Source: an uncultured Mycoplasmatota bacterium (lineage in GTDB: Bacteria > Bacillota_I > Bacilli_A > RF39 > UBA660). Taken from it: a stretch of DNA of 64,000 bases. Shown one piece after another: positions 16,240 to 24,157 of the stretch. Numbering within the stretch: the first letter of the stretch is position 1; each line of letters opens with the position of its first letter. Under the pieces are notes generated by a model. The model saw only the letters and a program-made list of their open reading frames with translations. It had not been told where the DNA came from and ran no database searches. Location: positions 26,258 to 90,257 of the forward strand of contig CAMMYS010000029.1 in assembly GCA_946528555.1 (NCBI GenBank), in the 5' to 3' direction. A program made the translations under genes and the position numbers.

Positions 16240-16805
16240 TATATTTTATTTATTGCTCTATTAATTCTAGAACAATCACTATATGTAGAACTAATTGAAC
16301 TATCAATCATAGTATCAATTTCTTCTAAACCCTCTAATTTATTTTTTAATCTTAAACTATATTCATATGAACTAGTAAAACCTGCTAATGATTTTCTAAT
16401 TCCTTGTAATAATTCAGAAGAATCATCTTCTTTAATAAGTGAAGTTATTTTTTTAGATAATTCATTTATTTGAGTTCTTGACCAATTTAAACTTTTTTCA
16501 ACTTTTTCTAAATCAGCTGTATCAAGGACATCAAATTCTTCCATATAATCAATCATAGTTTGATTTCCGGCTATAAAATTATTTTCAACTATTTGACATA
16601 ACAATTCTTCTTTTTCAAGAATAGTTGTAAAATAGCTTAATCTTTCTCTAACAGCATTATATCCTTCACCAGTTAATGCTTTTTTAGAATCATTTATAAA
16701 TTCTGAGATAGTTAATCTAATATGTGAGATTTCATTTCTTACATTTTCAAGTTTTCTTAAATTAGTAATATTACTATTTAATCTTTTTTTATTTATTCTA
16801 GTCAT
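16239..16805 (-). CDS. All-helical protein resembling a short LXG/WXG100-like domain
   Basis: The 188-residue protein is predicted almost entirely helical. The segment KKALTGEGYNAVRERLSYF, followed by a long helix ending VENNFI, resembles the L-x-G turn and following helix of LXG domains, the export domains of type VII secretion substrates. There is no C-terminal toxin domain, signal peptide or membrane span. It overlaps the upstream 297-residue gene by 8 bases and is the last gene of the operon. No type VII secretion ATPase or EsxA-like gene is visible in this window. The LXG comparison is by eye, so treat it as a hypothesis. Confidence 0.5.
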   Translation of the reverse strand: MTRINKKRLNSNITNLRKLENVRNEISHIRLTISEFINDSKKALTGEGYNAVRERLSYFTTILEKEELLCQIVENNFIAGNQTMIDYMEEFDVLDTADLEKVEKSLNWSRTQINELSKKITSLIKEDDSSELLQGIRKSLAGFTSSYEYSLRLKNKLEGLEEIDTMIDSSISSTYSDCSRINRAINKI

Positions 16806-17691
16806 TATTTAAATCCTCCTTTATAAAGAATGGATCTATTTCTTCAGAAGATATCATATTAGTTGCTAATGCTGAATCAACAGCAATTGATAAGTTTATA
16901 TCTAGAACTCCATCATTATATGAAAAAGAAACGCCTCTACTAACAAGATTTTTATATTTTTCACCGGCATAAGCTTCCATACAACTAATAACTTTTTCTT
17001 TTATTTTTTCAATTGTATCTTCATCATCAACTAATATAAAAATATTATATTTATTTACAATACCAGACTTCTTTTCAAAAACTATATCTGGTATTTCATA
17101 TTCATTATTTGAATTTACAAAACTATCAAAAATTCTTGAAAGTGGAGAATTATAATAAAGAGCATATTCTTTTTGAAAATCATCTTTTGTATAAGTTCCA
17201 CCTTGTATGCAAGGATTAACATTTGCTTTTGATAGAAAGAATTCATTTTGATTAGATTGACTATCTAATAATGAGTTTATATCACTTGTTAATAGATTTG
17301 AATCTAATAATTCTGATCTAATATCATAATCAAATATTAAACTTTTATCTAAGTTATTATAAGTTTCTTTTAACTCTAACATTCTATTAATTTCACTACT
17401 AATAATAGAATTAAGTTTAGTAAGAGAATTTAATAATTTTTCAGTACCATTCTTTTCAGTTTTTAAAAAAATACTGTTTCCTTTTATAACTATTTCATTT
17501 TCTGATTGAGCAGTTACTTCAACTTTTTCATTAGTAAAATCATTTAACAAACCATTATCAGTATTACTTCTATATTTGTAGTCATATTGTCCAACAATAT
17601 TATTAATTCTAGTTAAATTGTTTTCTAGATAATTTGCATCGTGCTTAACAATTTCATTTTCTAATGGTACTTCAGTTGGCATTCTTTTCAT
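16798..17691 (-). CDS. Hypothetical protein, operon partner of the LXG-like protein
   Basis: I do not recognise this 297-residue protein. Residues 1-55 are charged, 60-90 look like a beta strand region (VEVTAQSENEIVIKGNSIFL), 95-150 are helical, and the C-terminal 100 residues form a possible alpha/beta domain (YNIFILVDDEDTIEKIKEKV). It has no signal peptide or membrane segment. ATG 17691 is chosen with GGTGA upstream; a TTG at 17703 has no site. The two genes share a short divergent intergenic region with uvrB. Co-translation with the LXG-like gene suggests a shared function such as a chaperone or partner. Confidence 0.55.
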   Translation of the reverse strand: MKRMPTEVPLENEIVKHDANYLENNLTRINNIVGQYDYKYRSNTDNGLLNDFTNEKVEVTAQSENEIVIKGNSIFLKTEKNGTEKLLNSLTKLNSIISSEINRMLELKETYNNLDKSLIFDYDIRSELLDSNLLTSDINSLLDSQSNQNEFFLSKANVNPCIQGGTYTKDDFQKEYALYYNSPLSRIFDSFVNSNNEYEIPDIVFEKKSGIVNKYNIFILVDDEDTIEKIKEKVISCMEAYAGEKYKNLVSRGVSFSYNDGVLDINLSIAVDSALATNMISSEEIDPFFIKEDLNND

Positions 17692-17707
17692 ATCTTTCAC
17701 CAATATT

Positions 17708-17716
17708 ATTATAGCA
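17708..17716 (-). promoter_or_regulatory. Extended -10 promoter of the LXG-like operon (minus strand)
   Basis: TGCTATAAT on the minus strand (17716-17708). No good -35 is seen upstream. Confidence 0.6.
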
Positions 17717-17733
17717 TATTATTTTTTTATAAA

Positions 17734-17753
17734 ACATGATAAAATATACATGT
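17734..17753 (+). promoter_or_regulatory. uvrB promoter with flanking inverted repeat
   Basis: TGATAAAAT (17737-17745) is an extended -10 element. It is bracketed by an inverted repeat ACATG-N10-CATGT (17734-17738 with 17749-17753) that could be a repressor site. It does not match the Bacillus LexA consensus. Confidence 0.5.
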
Positions 17754-17768
17754 CAAAGGAAGGTATAT

Positions 17769-19730
17769 ATGTTTAAATTAGTATCAAATTATAAACCTAG
17801 TGGAGATCAACCTGAAGCTATTGATAAGTTAGTTGAAGGTATTAATTCTGGTAAAAAACACCAGGTTCTTTTAGGTGCTACTGGAACAGGTAAAACTTTT
17901 ACAATGGCTAATGTTATAGAAAGAACTAATAAACCAACTTTAGTTTTAGCACATAATAAAACATTAGCAGGACAATTATATGCAGAATTTAAAGAATTAT
18001 TTCCAGAAAATAAAGTAGAGTATTTTGTATCATACTATGATTATTATCAACCTGAAGCATATGTTCCTTCAAAAGATTTATATATTGAAAAAGATTCATC
18101 TATTAATGATGAAATAGATGAATTAAGACACGCTGCTACAGCAGCTATTATAGAAAGAAGAGATACAATAATAGTATCTAGTGTTTCATGTATATATAAT
18201 ATTGGTGAAAAAGATGAATATATAAATAAAATGTTAAATCTTTCAGTAGGAGATACTATTGATAGAGATGCAATGCTAGAAAAATTAGTAAGCATGCAAT
18301 ATGAAAGAAATGATATTGATTTTAAACGTGGTACATTTAGAGTAAAAGGAGATACTGTAGATTTAGTACCAATTGGTGAAAAGAAAAGTGGTATAAGAGT
18401 AGATTTCTTTGGAGATGAAATAGATAAAATATGTTTATTTGATCCACTTACAGGACACATTAAAAATAGTGTAAAAACCATAAGTATCTTTCCAGCATCT
18501 TTATTTGTAACAAGCGATGAAAAGTTAAAAGAAGCAACTTCTAGAATAGAAAAAGAATTAAATGAAAGATTAGAAGTATTAAAAAGTGAAGGTAAATTAT
18601 TAGAAGAACAACGTCTTAGAGAAAGAACTATGTATGATTTAGAAATGTTACGTGAAACAGGTTTCTGTCATGGTATAGAAAACTATAGTAGACATTTATC
18701 ACTTAGAGAAGCAGGTGAAACACCAACTACATTAATAGATTTCTTTCCAAAAGATTTTCTATTAATTATAGATGAATCTCATGTTACATTACCTCAAGTA
18801 AGGGGAATGTATAATGGAGATCATATGAGAAAACAAACTCTTGTTGATTATGGATTTAGATTACCTAGTGCGATGGATAATAGACCACTTAAATTTGATG
18901 AGTTTGAGAAAAAATTAAATCAAGTTATATATGTATCAGCAACTCCAGGTGATTATGAATTATCATTAGTACATAATCAAACTGTAGAACAAATTATTAG
19001 ACCAACTGGATTATTAGATCCAATTATCGAAGTAAGACCAACTAAGAATCAAATAGATAATATTTTAGAAGAAATTAATAAACGTATTGAAAAGAATGAA
19101 AGAGTACTAATTACAACACTTACTATACGTATGAGTGAAGAATTAACATCATATTTAAAAGAATTAGGTTATAAAGTAACATATTTACATAATGAAATTA
19201 AAACATTGGAAAGATTAAATATAATAAGAAATCTAAGACTTGGTAAAATAGATGTTTTAGTTGGAATAAATCTTTTAAGAGAAGGTTTAGATATTCCAGA
19301 AGTATCACTTATTTGTATAATGGATGCTGATAAGCAAGGTTTCTTAAGAAGTGATAGATCTTTAATTCAAACTATTGGTAGAGCAGCACGTAATGAAAAT
19401 GGTACAGTTATTATGTATGCAGATTATATAAGTGATGCAATGAGAATTGCAATAGATGAAACAAGTAGAAGACGTTCTATTCAAGAAAAATATAATAAAG
19501 ATCATAATATTATACCTAAAACAATTGTTAAGAATATTGGCGAAGAAATAACAATTAATAAGAAAGAAGAAAAAGTTGAAAAGCAAAAATATTCTAAGAA
19601 AGAAATGCTTGATATGATTTCTACAGTTGAAAAAGAAATGAAAGAAGCAGCAGCATCTCTTGATTTTGAAAGAGCAACAGTTCTTAGAGATTTATTATTT
19701 GAATTAAAAGAAGAAAATGAAGGAAAATAG
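17769..19730 (+). CDS. uvrB: Excinuclease ABC subunit B
   Basis: UvrB is the damage-verifying helicase-like subunit of nucleotide excision repair. The 653-residue protein has Walker [12 protein letters not shown] (about residues 35-45), the beta-hairpin region [22 protein letters not shown] (motif II), [22 protein letters not shown] and the C-terminal UVR motif ([21 protein letters not shown]). ATG 17769 follows AAGGAAGG; an upstream in-frame TTG at 17736 overlaps the promoter. uvrA, commonly next to uvrB, does not follow; a small zinc-ribbon gene does. Confidence 0.97.
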   Translation: MFKLVSNYKPSGDQPEAIDKLVEGINSGKKHQVLLGATGTGKTFTMANVIERTNKPTLVLAHNKTLAGQLYAEFKELFPENKVEYFVSYYDYYQPEAYVPSKDLYIEKDSSINDEIDELRHAATAAIIERRDTIIVSSVSCIYNIGEKDEYINKMLNLSVGDTIDRDAMLEKLVSMQYERNDIDFKRGTFRVKGDTVDLVPIGEKKSGIRVDFFGDEIDKICLFDPLTGHIKNSVKTISIFPASLFVTSDEKLKEATSRIEKELNERLEVLKSEGKLLEEQRLRERTMYDLEMLRETGFCHGIENYSRHLSLREAGETPTTLIDFFPKDFLLIIDESHVTLPQVRGMYNGDHMRKQTLVDYGFRLPSAMDNRPLKFDEFEKKLNQVIYVSATPGDYELSLVHNQTVEQIIRPTGLLDPIIEVRPTKNQIDNILEEINKRIEKNERVLITTLTIRMSEELTSYLKELGYKVTYLHNEIKTLERLNIIRNLRLGKIDVLVGINLLREGLDIPEVSLICIMDADKQGFLRSDRSLIQTIGRAARNENGTVIMYADYISDAMRIAIDETSRRRSIQEKYNKDHNIIPKTIVKNIGEEITINKKEEKVEKQKYSKKEMLDMISTVEKEMKEAAASLDFERATVLRDLLFELKEENEGK

Positions 19731-19733
19731 AAT

Positions 19734-20093
19734 ATGAAATGTTTAAGATGCGGTTGGGAAATGGGTAGCGATACTGTTAAATGCAATCATTGTCATCATT
19801 ATTATGTAAGTAATTTAATAAAAGCACCAGCTCAAATTTTCTATTTTGATAGTAAGAAACAAAAAGATAAACACGAAGCTGATACTAGAAAAATGGTAGT
19901 TTATTTTATCATTACACTTGTAGCATTATGTGTTGTATGTGTTATTGCAAATAATATTCAAAATATAAAAGATTTTATTATGCCACCATCAGTTGTAAAT
20001 CAGTGTAATCTAGTTTGTGAAGATAATGTTAAGAGTGTTATTTTTCATAGATGTACATGTGGTGATGGAAAAGTAATAAATATTGAAAAATAA
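19734..20093 (+). CDS. Small zinc-ribbon membrane protein
   Basis: The 119-residue protein has an N-terminal zinc ribbon (MKCLRCGWEMGSD, then CNHCHHYYV), a cytosolic linker, one membrane span at about residues 52-72 (VVYFIITLVALCVVCVI) and an outside tail with four cysteines (CNLVCEDN and HRCTCGDGK). The outer cysteines could form disulfides or bind metal. It starts 3 bases after the uvrB stop with AAGGAAA upstream, so it is probably co-transcribed. No function is known to me; nothing ties it to DNA repair apart from position. Confidence 0.65.
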   Translation: MKCLRCGWEMGSDTVKCNHCHHYYVSNLIKAPAQIFYFDSKKQKDKHEADTRKMVVYFIITLVALCVVCVIANNIQNIKDFIMPPSVVNQCNLVCEDNVKSVIFHRCTCGDGKVINIEK

Positions 20094-20119
20094 AAGATGT
20101 TTTTTAAAAAACATCTTTT
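20092..20119. terminator. Bidirectional terminator between convergent genes
   Basis: A perfect 28-base palindrome made of two 14-base arms (20092-20105 and 20106-20119), A-rich at its left end and T-rich at its right. It overlaps the plus stop (20091-20093) and the minus stop (20118-20120). Confidence 0.85.
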
Positions 20120-20543
20120 AATTTAGTAATAATGATGATACATAATTCTTATTAAATGAATTTTGCCATTCTAAATATTCACCAGCCAATAAACTTAATT
20201 TATCTATAGTATTTGGGTCAATACCACTATCTAATAATTCAAAATAATCATATTGAGTACGTATATCTCCTAAGATATCATATAGTTTTTTAACAGTTTC
20301 TTCAGTTTCACGAAAAACAAGTTTATTTTTGAGCATAAAGTTTGGTACTATTAATGTTACTAATGACAAATATTTCTTTGGGTCTTCTTGTAATTTATTT
20401 CTTGCAAACTCACCTAAGTTTAAAAAGAAACTTTCTTCAACATCGATTACATTTAAATGTGGTTGTAGTAAACCCAAACTAACAACAAAAATAGCTCTAC
20501 CTTTTGTAAAATTATCATATTTATTAAATTTATTAGGTTTCAT
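20118..20543 (-). CDS. Hypothetical cytosolic protein
   Basis: This 141-residue, largely helical protein was not recognised. Visible segments are FTKGRAIFVVSLGLLQPHLN, FLNLGEFARNKLQED and a C-terminal LSLLAGEYLEWQNSF. There is no signal peptide. GAGGTG precedes ATG 20543 on the minus strand. It is a single-gene unit with its own promoter and a shared bidirectional terminator. Confidence 0.55.
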   Translation of the reverse strand: MKPNKFNKYDNFTKGRAIFVVSLGLLQPHLNVIDVEESFFLNLGEFARNKLQEDPKKYLSLVTLIVPNFMLKNKLVFRETEETVKKLYDILGDIRTQYDYFELLDSGIDPNTIDKLSLLAGEYLEWQNSFNKNYVSSLLLN

Positions 20544-20566
20544 ATTAACACCTCAAATTGATGAGT

Positions 20567-20595
20567 ATTCTAACATAATTGTATTTATATTTCAA
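20567..20595 (-). promoter_or_regulatory. Promoter of the 20543 gene (minus strand)
   Basis: TTGAAA (20595-20590), 17-base spacer, TAGAAT (20572-20567) preceded by TGT on the minus strand. Confidence 0.6.
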
Positions 20596-20602
20596 TAAAA
20601 TA

Positions 20603-20611
20603 TGCTATAAT
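20603..20611 (+). promoter_or_regulatory. Extended -10 promoter of miaB
   Basis: TGCTATAAT, hexamer 20606-20611, 20 bases before the start codon. Confidence 0.65.
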
Positions 20612-20631
20612 ATGGCAAGGAAGTGATTTAT

Positions 20632-22044
20632 ATGAAAAAACCAAATATGATTGATGCTAAAAAAAGAAATCAACATGATATTAATTACACAAGTTATAAA
20701 CAATTAGATGATAAGTTTGGTAATAATAAAAAATACTTTGTAAGAACTTATGGATGTCAAATGAATGAACATGATTCTGAAAAAATAAATGGTATGTTAG
20801 AGAGTGTTGGTTACAAAAAAGCAGAATCTTATGAAGATGCAGATATAGTTATTTTAAATACTTGCGCAATTCGTGAAAATGCACATGATAAAGTATTTGG
20901 TTTTTTAGGTGTATTAAAACATATAAAAGATACTACAAATCCAGATCTTTTAGTTGGACTTTGTGGATGTATGGCTCAAGAAGAAGTTGTAGTAAATGAA
21001 ATACTTTCTAAATATAAATATGTAGATTTTGTATTTGGAACTCATAATTTAGATAATATGTTAAATGTTATTAAAGAAAAAATAGATACTAAAAAGAATC
21101 AAGTAGAAGTATTAAGCTATGAAGGTGATGTAGTAGAGGGAGTACCTACTGTAAGAGATAGTATTTATAGTGCTTGGGTAGATATTCAATATGGTTGTGA
21201 TAAGTTTTGTACATATTGTATAGTTCCATATACAAGAGGAAAACAAAGAAGTAGAAAAAAAGAAGATATTGTTAATGAAGTAAAAGATTTAAAAGAAAAA
21301 GGATATAAAGAAATAACATTACTTGGTCAAAATGTTAATGCTTATGGAAAAGACATTTATGATGATTATAACTTAGCTAATTTATTAAGTGATGTTAGTG
21401 ATACTGGAATAGATAGAATTAGATTTGTTACTTCACATCCATGGGATTTTACTGATGAAATGGTTGATATAATCGCGTCAAGAGATAATATTATGCCTTA
21501 TATACATTTACCACTACAAAGTGGAAGTAATAGAATTCTAAAACTAATGAATAGAAGATATACTCGTGAAGAATATTTAAAATTATATAATCAAATTCGT
21601 TCTAAAGTAAAAGATTCTAGTATTACAACAGATATCATCGTAGGTTTCCCAGGCGAAACAGAAGAAGATTTTCAAGAAACATTAGATTTAGTAAATAAAT
21701 GTAAATTTGACGGAGCATTTACATTTGCATTTTCTCCAAGAGAAAATACACCTGCTGCTAGAATGGAACAAACAGTTAGTGAAGAAGAGAAGATGGATAG
21801 ATTACATAGATTAAATGAAGTAATAAATAAATATAGTAATGAAGCAAATAAAAAACTTATGGATAAAACTGTTAAGTGTTTAGTAATAGGTGAAAGTGAA
21901 AAAGACAATACTAAAGTATGTGGTTATACTGAAAATATGAAACTTGTTAATATAGAAGGACCACATTCAATAATAGGAAAAATAGTAGATGTTAAAATAA
22001 CTGATACAAAAAGCTTCTCATTAGATGGTGAATATGTAGAATAA
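20632..22044 (+). CDS. miaB: tRNA-2-methylthio-N6-dimethylallyladenosine synthase
   Basis: MiaB is a radical-SAM enzyme that adds the methylthio group to i6A37 of tRNAs reading UNN codons. The 470-residue protein shows the N-terminal UPF0004 domain with three cluster cysteines (RTYGCQMNEHDS, NTCAIRENA, GLCGCMAQ), the radical-SAM CxxxCxxC in CDKFCTYCIVPYTRG, and a C-terminal TRAM domain. AAGGAAG lies 8 bases before ATG 20632; a GTG at 20623 overlaps that site and is less likely. Together with TsaC at 9699 it modifies position 37 of tRNA. Confidence 0.96.
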   Translation: MKKPNMIDAKKRNQHDINYTSYKQLDDKFGNNKKYFVRTYGCQMNEHDSEKINGMLESVGYKKAESYEDADIVILNTCAIRENAHDKVFGFLGVLKHIKDTTNPDLLVGLCGCMAQEEVVVNEILSKYKYVDFVFGTHNLDNMLNVIKEKIDTKKNQVEVLSYEGDVVEGVPTVRDSIYSAWVDIQYGCDKFCTYCIVPYTRGKQRSRKKEDIVNEVKDLKEKGYKEITLLGQNVNAYGKDIYDDYNLANLLSDVSDTGIDRIRFVTSHPWDFTDEMVDIIASRDNIMPYIHLPLQSGSNRILKLMNRRYTREEYLKLYNQIRSKVKDSSITTDIIVGFPGETEEDFQETLDLVNKCKFDGAFTFAFSPRENTPAARMEQTVSEEEKMDRLHRLNEVINKYSNEANKKLMDKTVKCLVIGESEKDNTKVCGYTENMKLVNIEGPHSIIGKIVDVKITDTKSFSLDGEYVE

Positions 22045-22050
22045 TTTTTA

Positions 22051-22078
22051 AAATAGTAGATTTAGTCTGCTATTTTTT
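22051..22078 (+). terminator. Intrinsic terminator after miaB
   Basis: 10-bp stem with one T-G pair (22051-22060 with 22066-22075), loop TTTAG, then T run. An extended -10 (TGTTAAAAT, 22080-22088) follows at once. Confidence 0.78.
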
Positions 22079-22111
22079 ATGTTAAAATAAATATGAAATA
22101 GGGGTGATTAT

Positions 22112-22498
22112 TTGAAAAAAGTAGAAGAAAACAGTTTTTCATTGGATGAAAATGACATAAAATTGGAAGGAAGGGAAATGGTAAAAAAATATTTCGATAG
22201 TATTATTGAGAATATCGATACAATATTAGAAAGTTCATTCTATGAAAAAAAAGAACCATTATTGTGGGTTAAAGAAGTAATTAATAGTTGGCATGAAGAT
22301 TATGAAAAAAATAATACTTTAACAAATATCAGTACAGAAGATCTTAAAAAATTAGATTTAGAAATAACAGATTATTTTGCAAAGTATGTTGAAACAGAAC
22401 CAAATAATGAAAACTATTGTGAAAGATTATCTTATGATTTTGGTGAATTAGAAGAATTGTGGAAAGCAGAAATGCTAAAAGGTGGAGGAAAAAAATAA
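22112..22498 (+). CDS. Hypothetical acidic protein, probable TTG start
   Basis: This 128-residue acidic, helical protein is not recognised. Two starts are possible: TTG 22112 after GGGGTGA, or ATG 22178 preceded by AAGGAAGGG, which would shorten it by 22 residues. I keep the longer form because the upstream site is well placed after an extended -10 at 22080-22088. Visible segments include FDSIIENIDTILESSFYEKK and CERLSYDFGELEELW. It ends 1 base before the CFI-box gene, so both are probably co-translated. Confidence 0.55.
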   Translation: MKKVEENSFSLDENDIKLEGREMVKKYFDSIIENIDTILESSFYEKKEPLLWVKEVINSWHEDYEKNNTLTNISTEDLKKLDLEITDYFAKYVETEPNNENYCERLSYDFGELEELWKAEMLKGGGKK

Positions 22499-22499
22499 A

Positions 22500-23027
22500 A
22501 TGAGTGATGATAAAAAAATAAAAGTACATACTGATAAAAATGGAAAGGACCATATTGATTTTTATGATAAAGATCCAAAAGATCCAGATCATAAATCAAT
22601 ACATATCGATTGGGATAGTTCAACAGGAAAAGGAAAAATTGTAGATAATACTAGTGGTAGTAAAGAAACTACAGATGTTGGTTGTTATTTAACAACAGCA
22701 TGTATGAGATTCTTTAATGAGAATTTTAATGACAATTGTTATGAACTAAATGTACTTAGATGGTTTAGAGATAACTTTGTATCTGAAGAAGATATTAAAC
22801 ATTATTATGAAACAGCTCCAATTGTTGTAGAAGCAATTAACAATTGTGAAAATAGTGATTTGGCATTCAATTATATCTATGATAATGTAGTAGATTATTG
22901 TGTAAGACAAATTGAAGAAGGAAATTACGAAGAAGCATATAAAAGATATAAAAATAGTATACTTGCATTAGAAGAAACATTTGCAAGACCATATCTACAA
23001 GCAAGACTAGTAAGAACATTAGCATAA
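22500..23027 (+). CDS. CFI-box-type C-terminal domain protein
   Basis: The 175-residue protein has a charged, likely disordered N-terminus (residues 1-55, KDPKDPDHKSIHIDWDSS) and a C-terminal helical domain. The latter begins VGCYLTTACMRF and continues LRWFRDNFVSEEDIKHYYET, which resembles the CFI-box pattern (C[FY]IxTA, LRxFRD, YY, P). CFI-box domains are found at the C-termini of many bacterial proteins without clear function. GGTGGAGGA precedes ATG 22500. It forms a two-gene unit with the upstream acidic protein and is followed by a terminator. Confidence 0.65.
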   Translation: MSDDKKIKVHTDKNGKDHIDFYDKDPKDPDHKSIHIDWDSSTGKGKIVDNTSGSKETTDVGCYLTTACMRFFNENFNDNCYELNVLRWFRDNFVSEEDIKHYYETAPIVVEAINNCENSDLAFNYIYDNVVDYCVRQIEEGNYEEAYKRYKNSILALEETFARPYLQARLVRTLA

Positions 23028-23052
23028 AAGCATACATTAGTATGCTTTTTTT
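23027..23052 (+). terminator. Intrinsic terminator after the CFI-box gene
   Basis: 9-bp stem AAAGCATAC/GTATGCTTT (23027-23035 with 23040-23048), loop ATTA, T run. Confidence 0.88.
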
Positions 23053-23064
23053 ATTTGTCTTAAA

Positions 23065-23093
23065 TTGACAAAATACTCATAAAATATTATATT
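23065..23093 (+). promoter_or_regulatory. Promoter of the 23115-27973 operon
   Basis: TTGACA (23065-23070), 17-base spacer, TATATT (23088-23093). Confidence 0.8.
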
Positions 23094-23114
23094 TGTAGTA
23101 AGAGGTGATATGCT

Positions 23115-23633
23115 TTGAGAAGACTATATATTGATTTTGATGGTGTTGTATTAGATACAATTCCTACACTTTATGAAGCATTAGAAGCAAGTGGTGTAGA
23201 TGTAACAGAAGAATTACAAAAAAGAGAGTTTTTTGCGCATTTTGATTTTGCATCTATTATTAATGATGATAATATTTTAAATGATTCAGTTAAGTGTATT
23301 AATAAGTTAATTAAAAGTAAAAGATTTGAAATTAGTTTTCTAACACATATTAATTCATTAACAGAAGGTGTAGTAAAAGTAGAATATTTAAGAAAACACT
23401 TTAAAGATATCACTATTTTATTAGTACCAAAAGAAATATCTAAAACTAAAATGGTACATAGTGAAGGGGCTATTTTGGTAGATGATTTTGCTGGTAATTT
23501 AGAAGAGTGGGAAAGTACTGGTGGAATTCCAGTAAGATTTTCAAAAGATTTAGAAAGTCATGGATTTAAAGTATTAAATAGATTAGATAAATTACTTGAA
23601 ATGTTTGATGAAAATGGAGACGAAATATGCTAA
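23115..23633 (+). CDS. HAD-family 5'(3')-deoxyribonucleotidase-like protein
   Basis: The 172-residue protein opens with MRRLYIDFDGVVLDT, the DxDG nucleophile motif of HAD enzymes. SFLTHIN is a motif II-like segment, PKEISKTKM holds the motif III Lys, and ILVDDFAGNLEEWESTGG is motif IV, as in NT5C-type nucleotidases. It may dephosphorylate nucleoside monophosphates or a similar substrate. The start is TTG 23115, the only plausible one after GAGGTGA, since the nearby ATG at 23110 runs into a stop. It overlaps the MBL gene by 7 bases. Confidence 0.72.
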   Translation: MRRLYIDFDGVVLDTIPTLYEALEASGVDVTEELQKREFFAHFDFASIINDDNILNDSVKCINKLIKSKRFEISFLTHINSLTEGVVKVEYLRKHFKDITILLVPKEISKTKMVHSEGAILVDDFAGNLEEWESTGGIPVRFSKDLESHGFKVLNRLDKLLEMFDENGDEIC

Positions 23634-24157
23634 ATGTAAAATGCTTAGTGACGGGGGAGTTGGAAGAAAATTGCTATGTTATAAACCTTGGAATTAAAGC
23701 ATTAATAATTGATCCGGGAGATAATGCTGATAAAATTATTAAATATGTAAAAGACAATAAACTTGAAGTAGATGGTATTTTAATAACACATCATCATTTT
23801 GATCATGTTGGTGCATTAAAAGATATTCAAAATGAATTTAAAAAAGCAAAGTTTATTGATTTTAATGATTCTGGTGATATTGCTATTGAACCTTTTCATT
23901 TTAAAATAATTGAGACATATGGTCATACATTAGATAGTGTGTCTTTCTATTTTGATAAATATAATGTTTTGTTTACTGGTGATTTTGTATTTAAAGGTAC
24001 AATAGGTAATTATGATTATGAAAATGAAGAAAAAATGGTTAAGAGTCTAAAAATATTTAAATATATGCCTAAAGATGTAATTGTATATCCAGGACATGGA
24101 GAAAGTACAACTGTAGGAGAGGAATTAGAAAATAATCCATTTTTGAAAGGAATTTAA
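23627..24157 (+). CDS. MBL-fold metallohydrolase (YqgX/glyoxalase II-like)
   Basis: This 176-residue metallo-beta-lactamase-fold protein has the metal motif THHHFDHVG (HxHxDH) at about residues 51-59, TYGHT, FTGDFVF and a C-terminal VYPGHGEST. The architecture matches the YqgX group of small hydrolases, related to glyoxalase II but of uncertain substrate. It is translationally linked on both sides: 7-base overlap with the HAD gene and a TAATG junction with priA. Confidence 0.85.
   Translation: MLNVKCLVTGELEENCYVINLGIKALIIDPGDNADKIIKYVKDNKLEVDGILITHHHFDHVGALKDIQNEFKKAKFIDFNDSGDIAIEPFHFKIIETYGHTLDSVSFYFDKYNVLFTGDFVFKGTIGNYDYENEEKMVKSLKIFKYMPKDVIVYPGHGESTTVGEELENNPFLKGI

Noticed and set aside
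16239..17691. Complete type VII secretion toxin-immunity locus
   Set aside because: No toxin domain, immunity gene, WXG100 partner or EssC-type ATPase is visible; only a distant LXG-like pattern in one protein.
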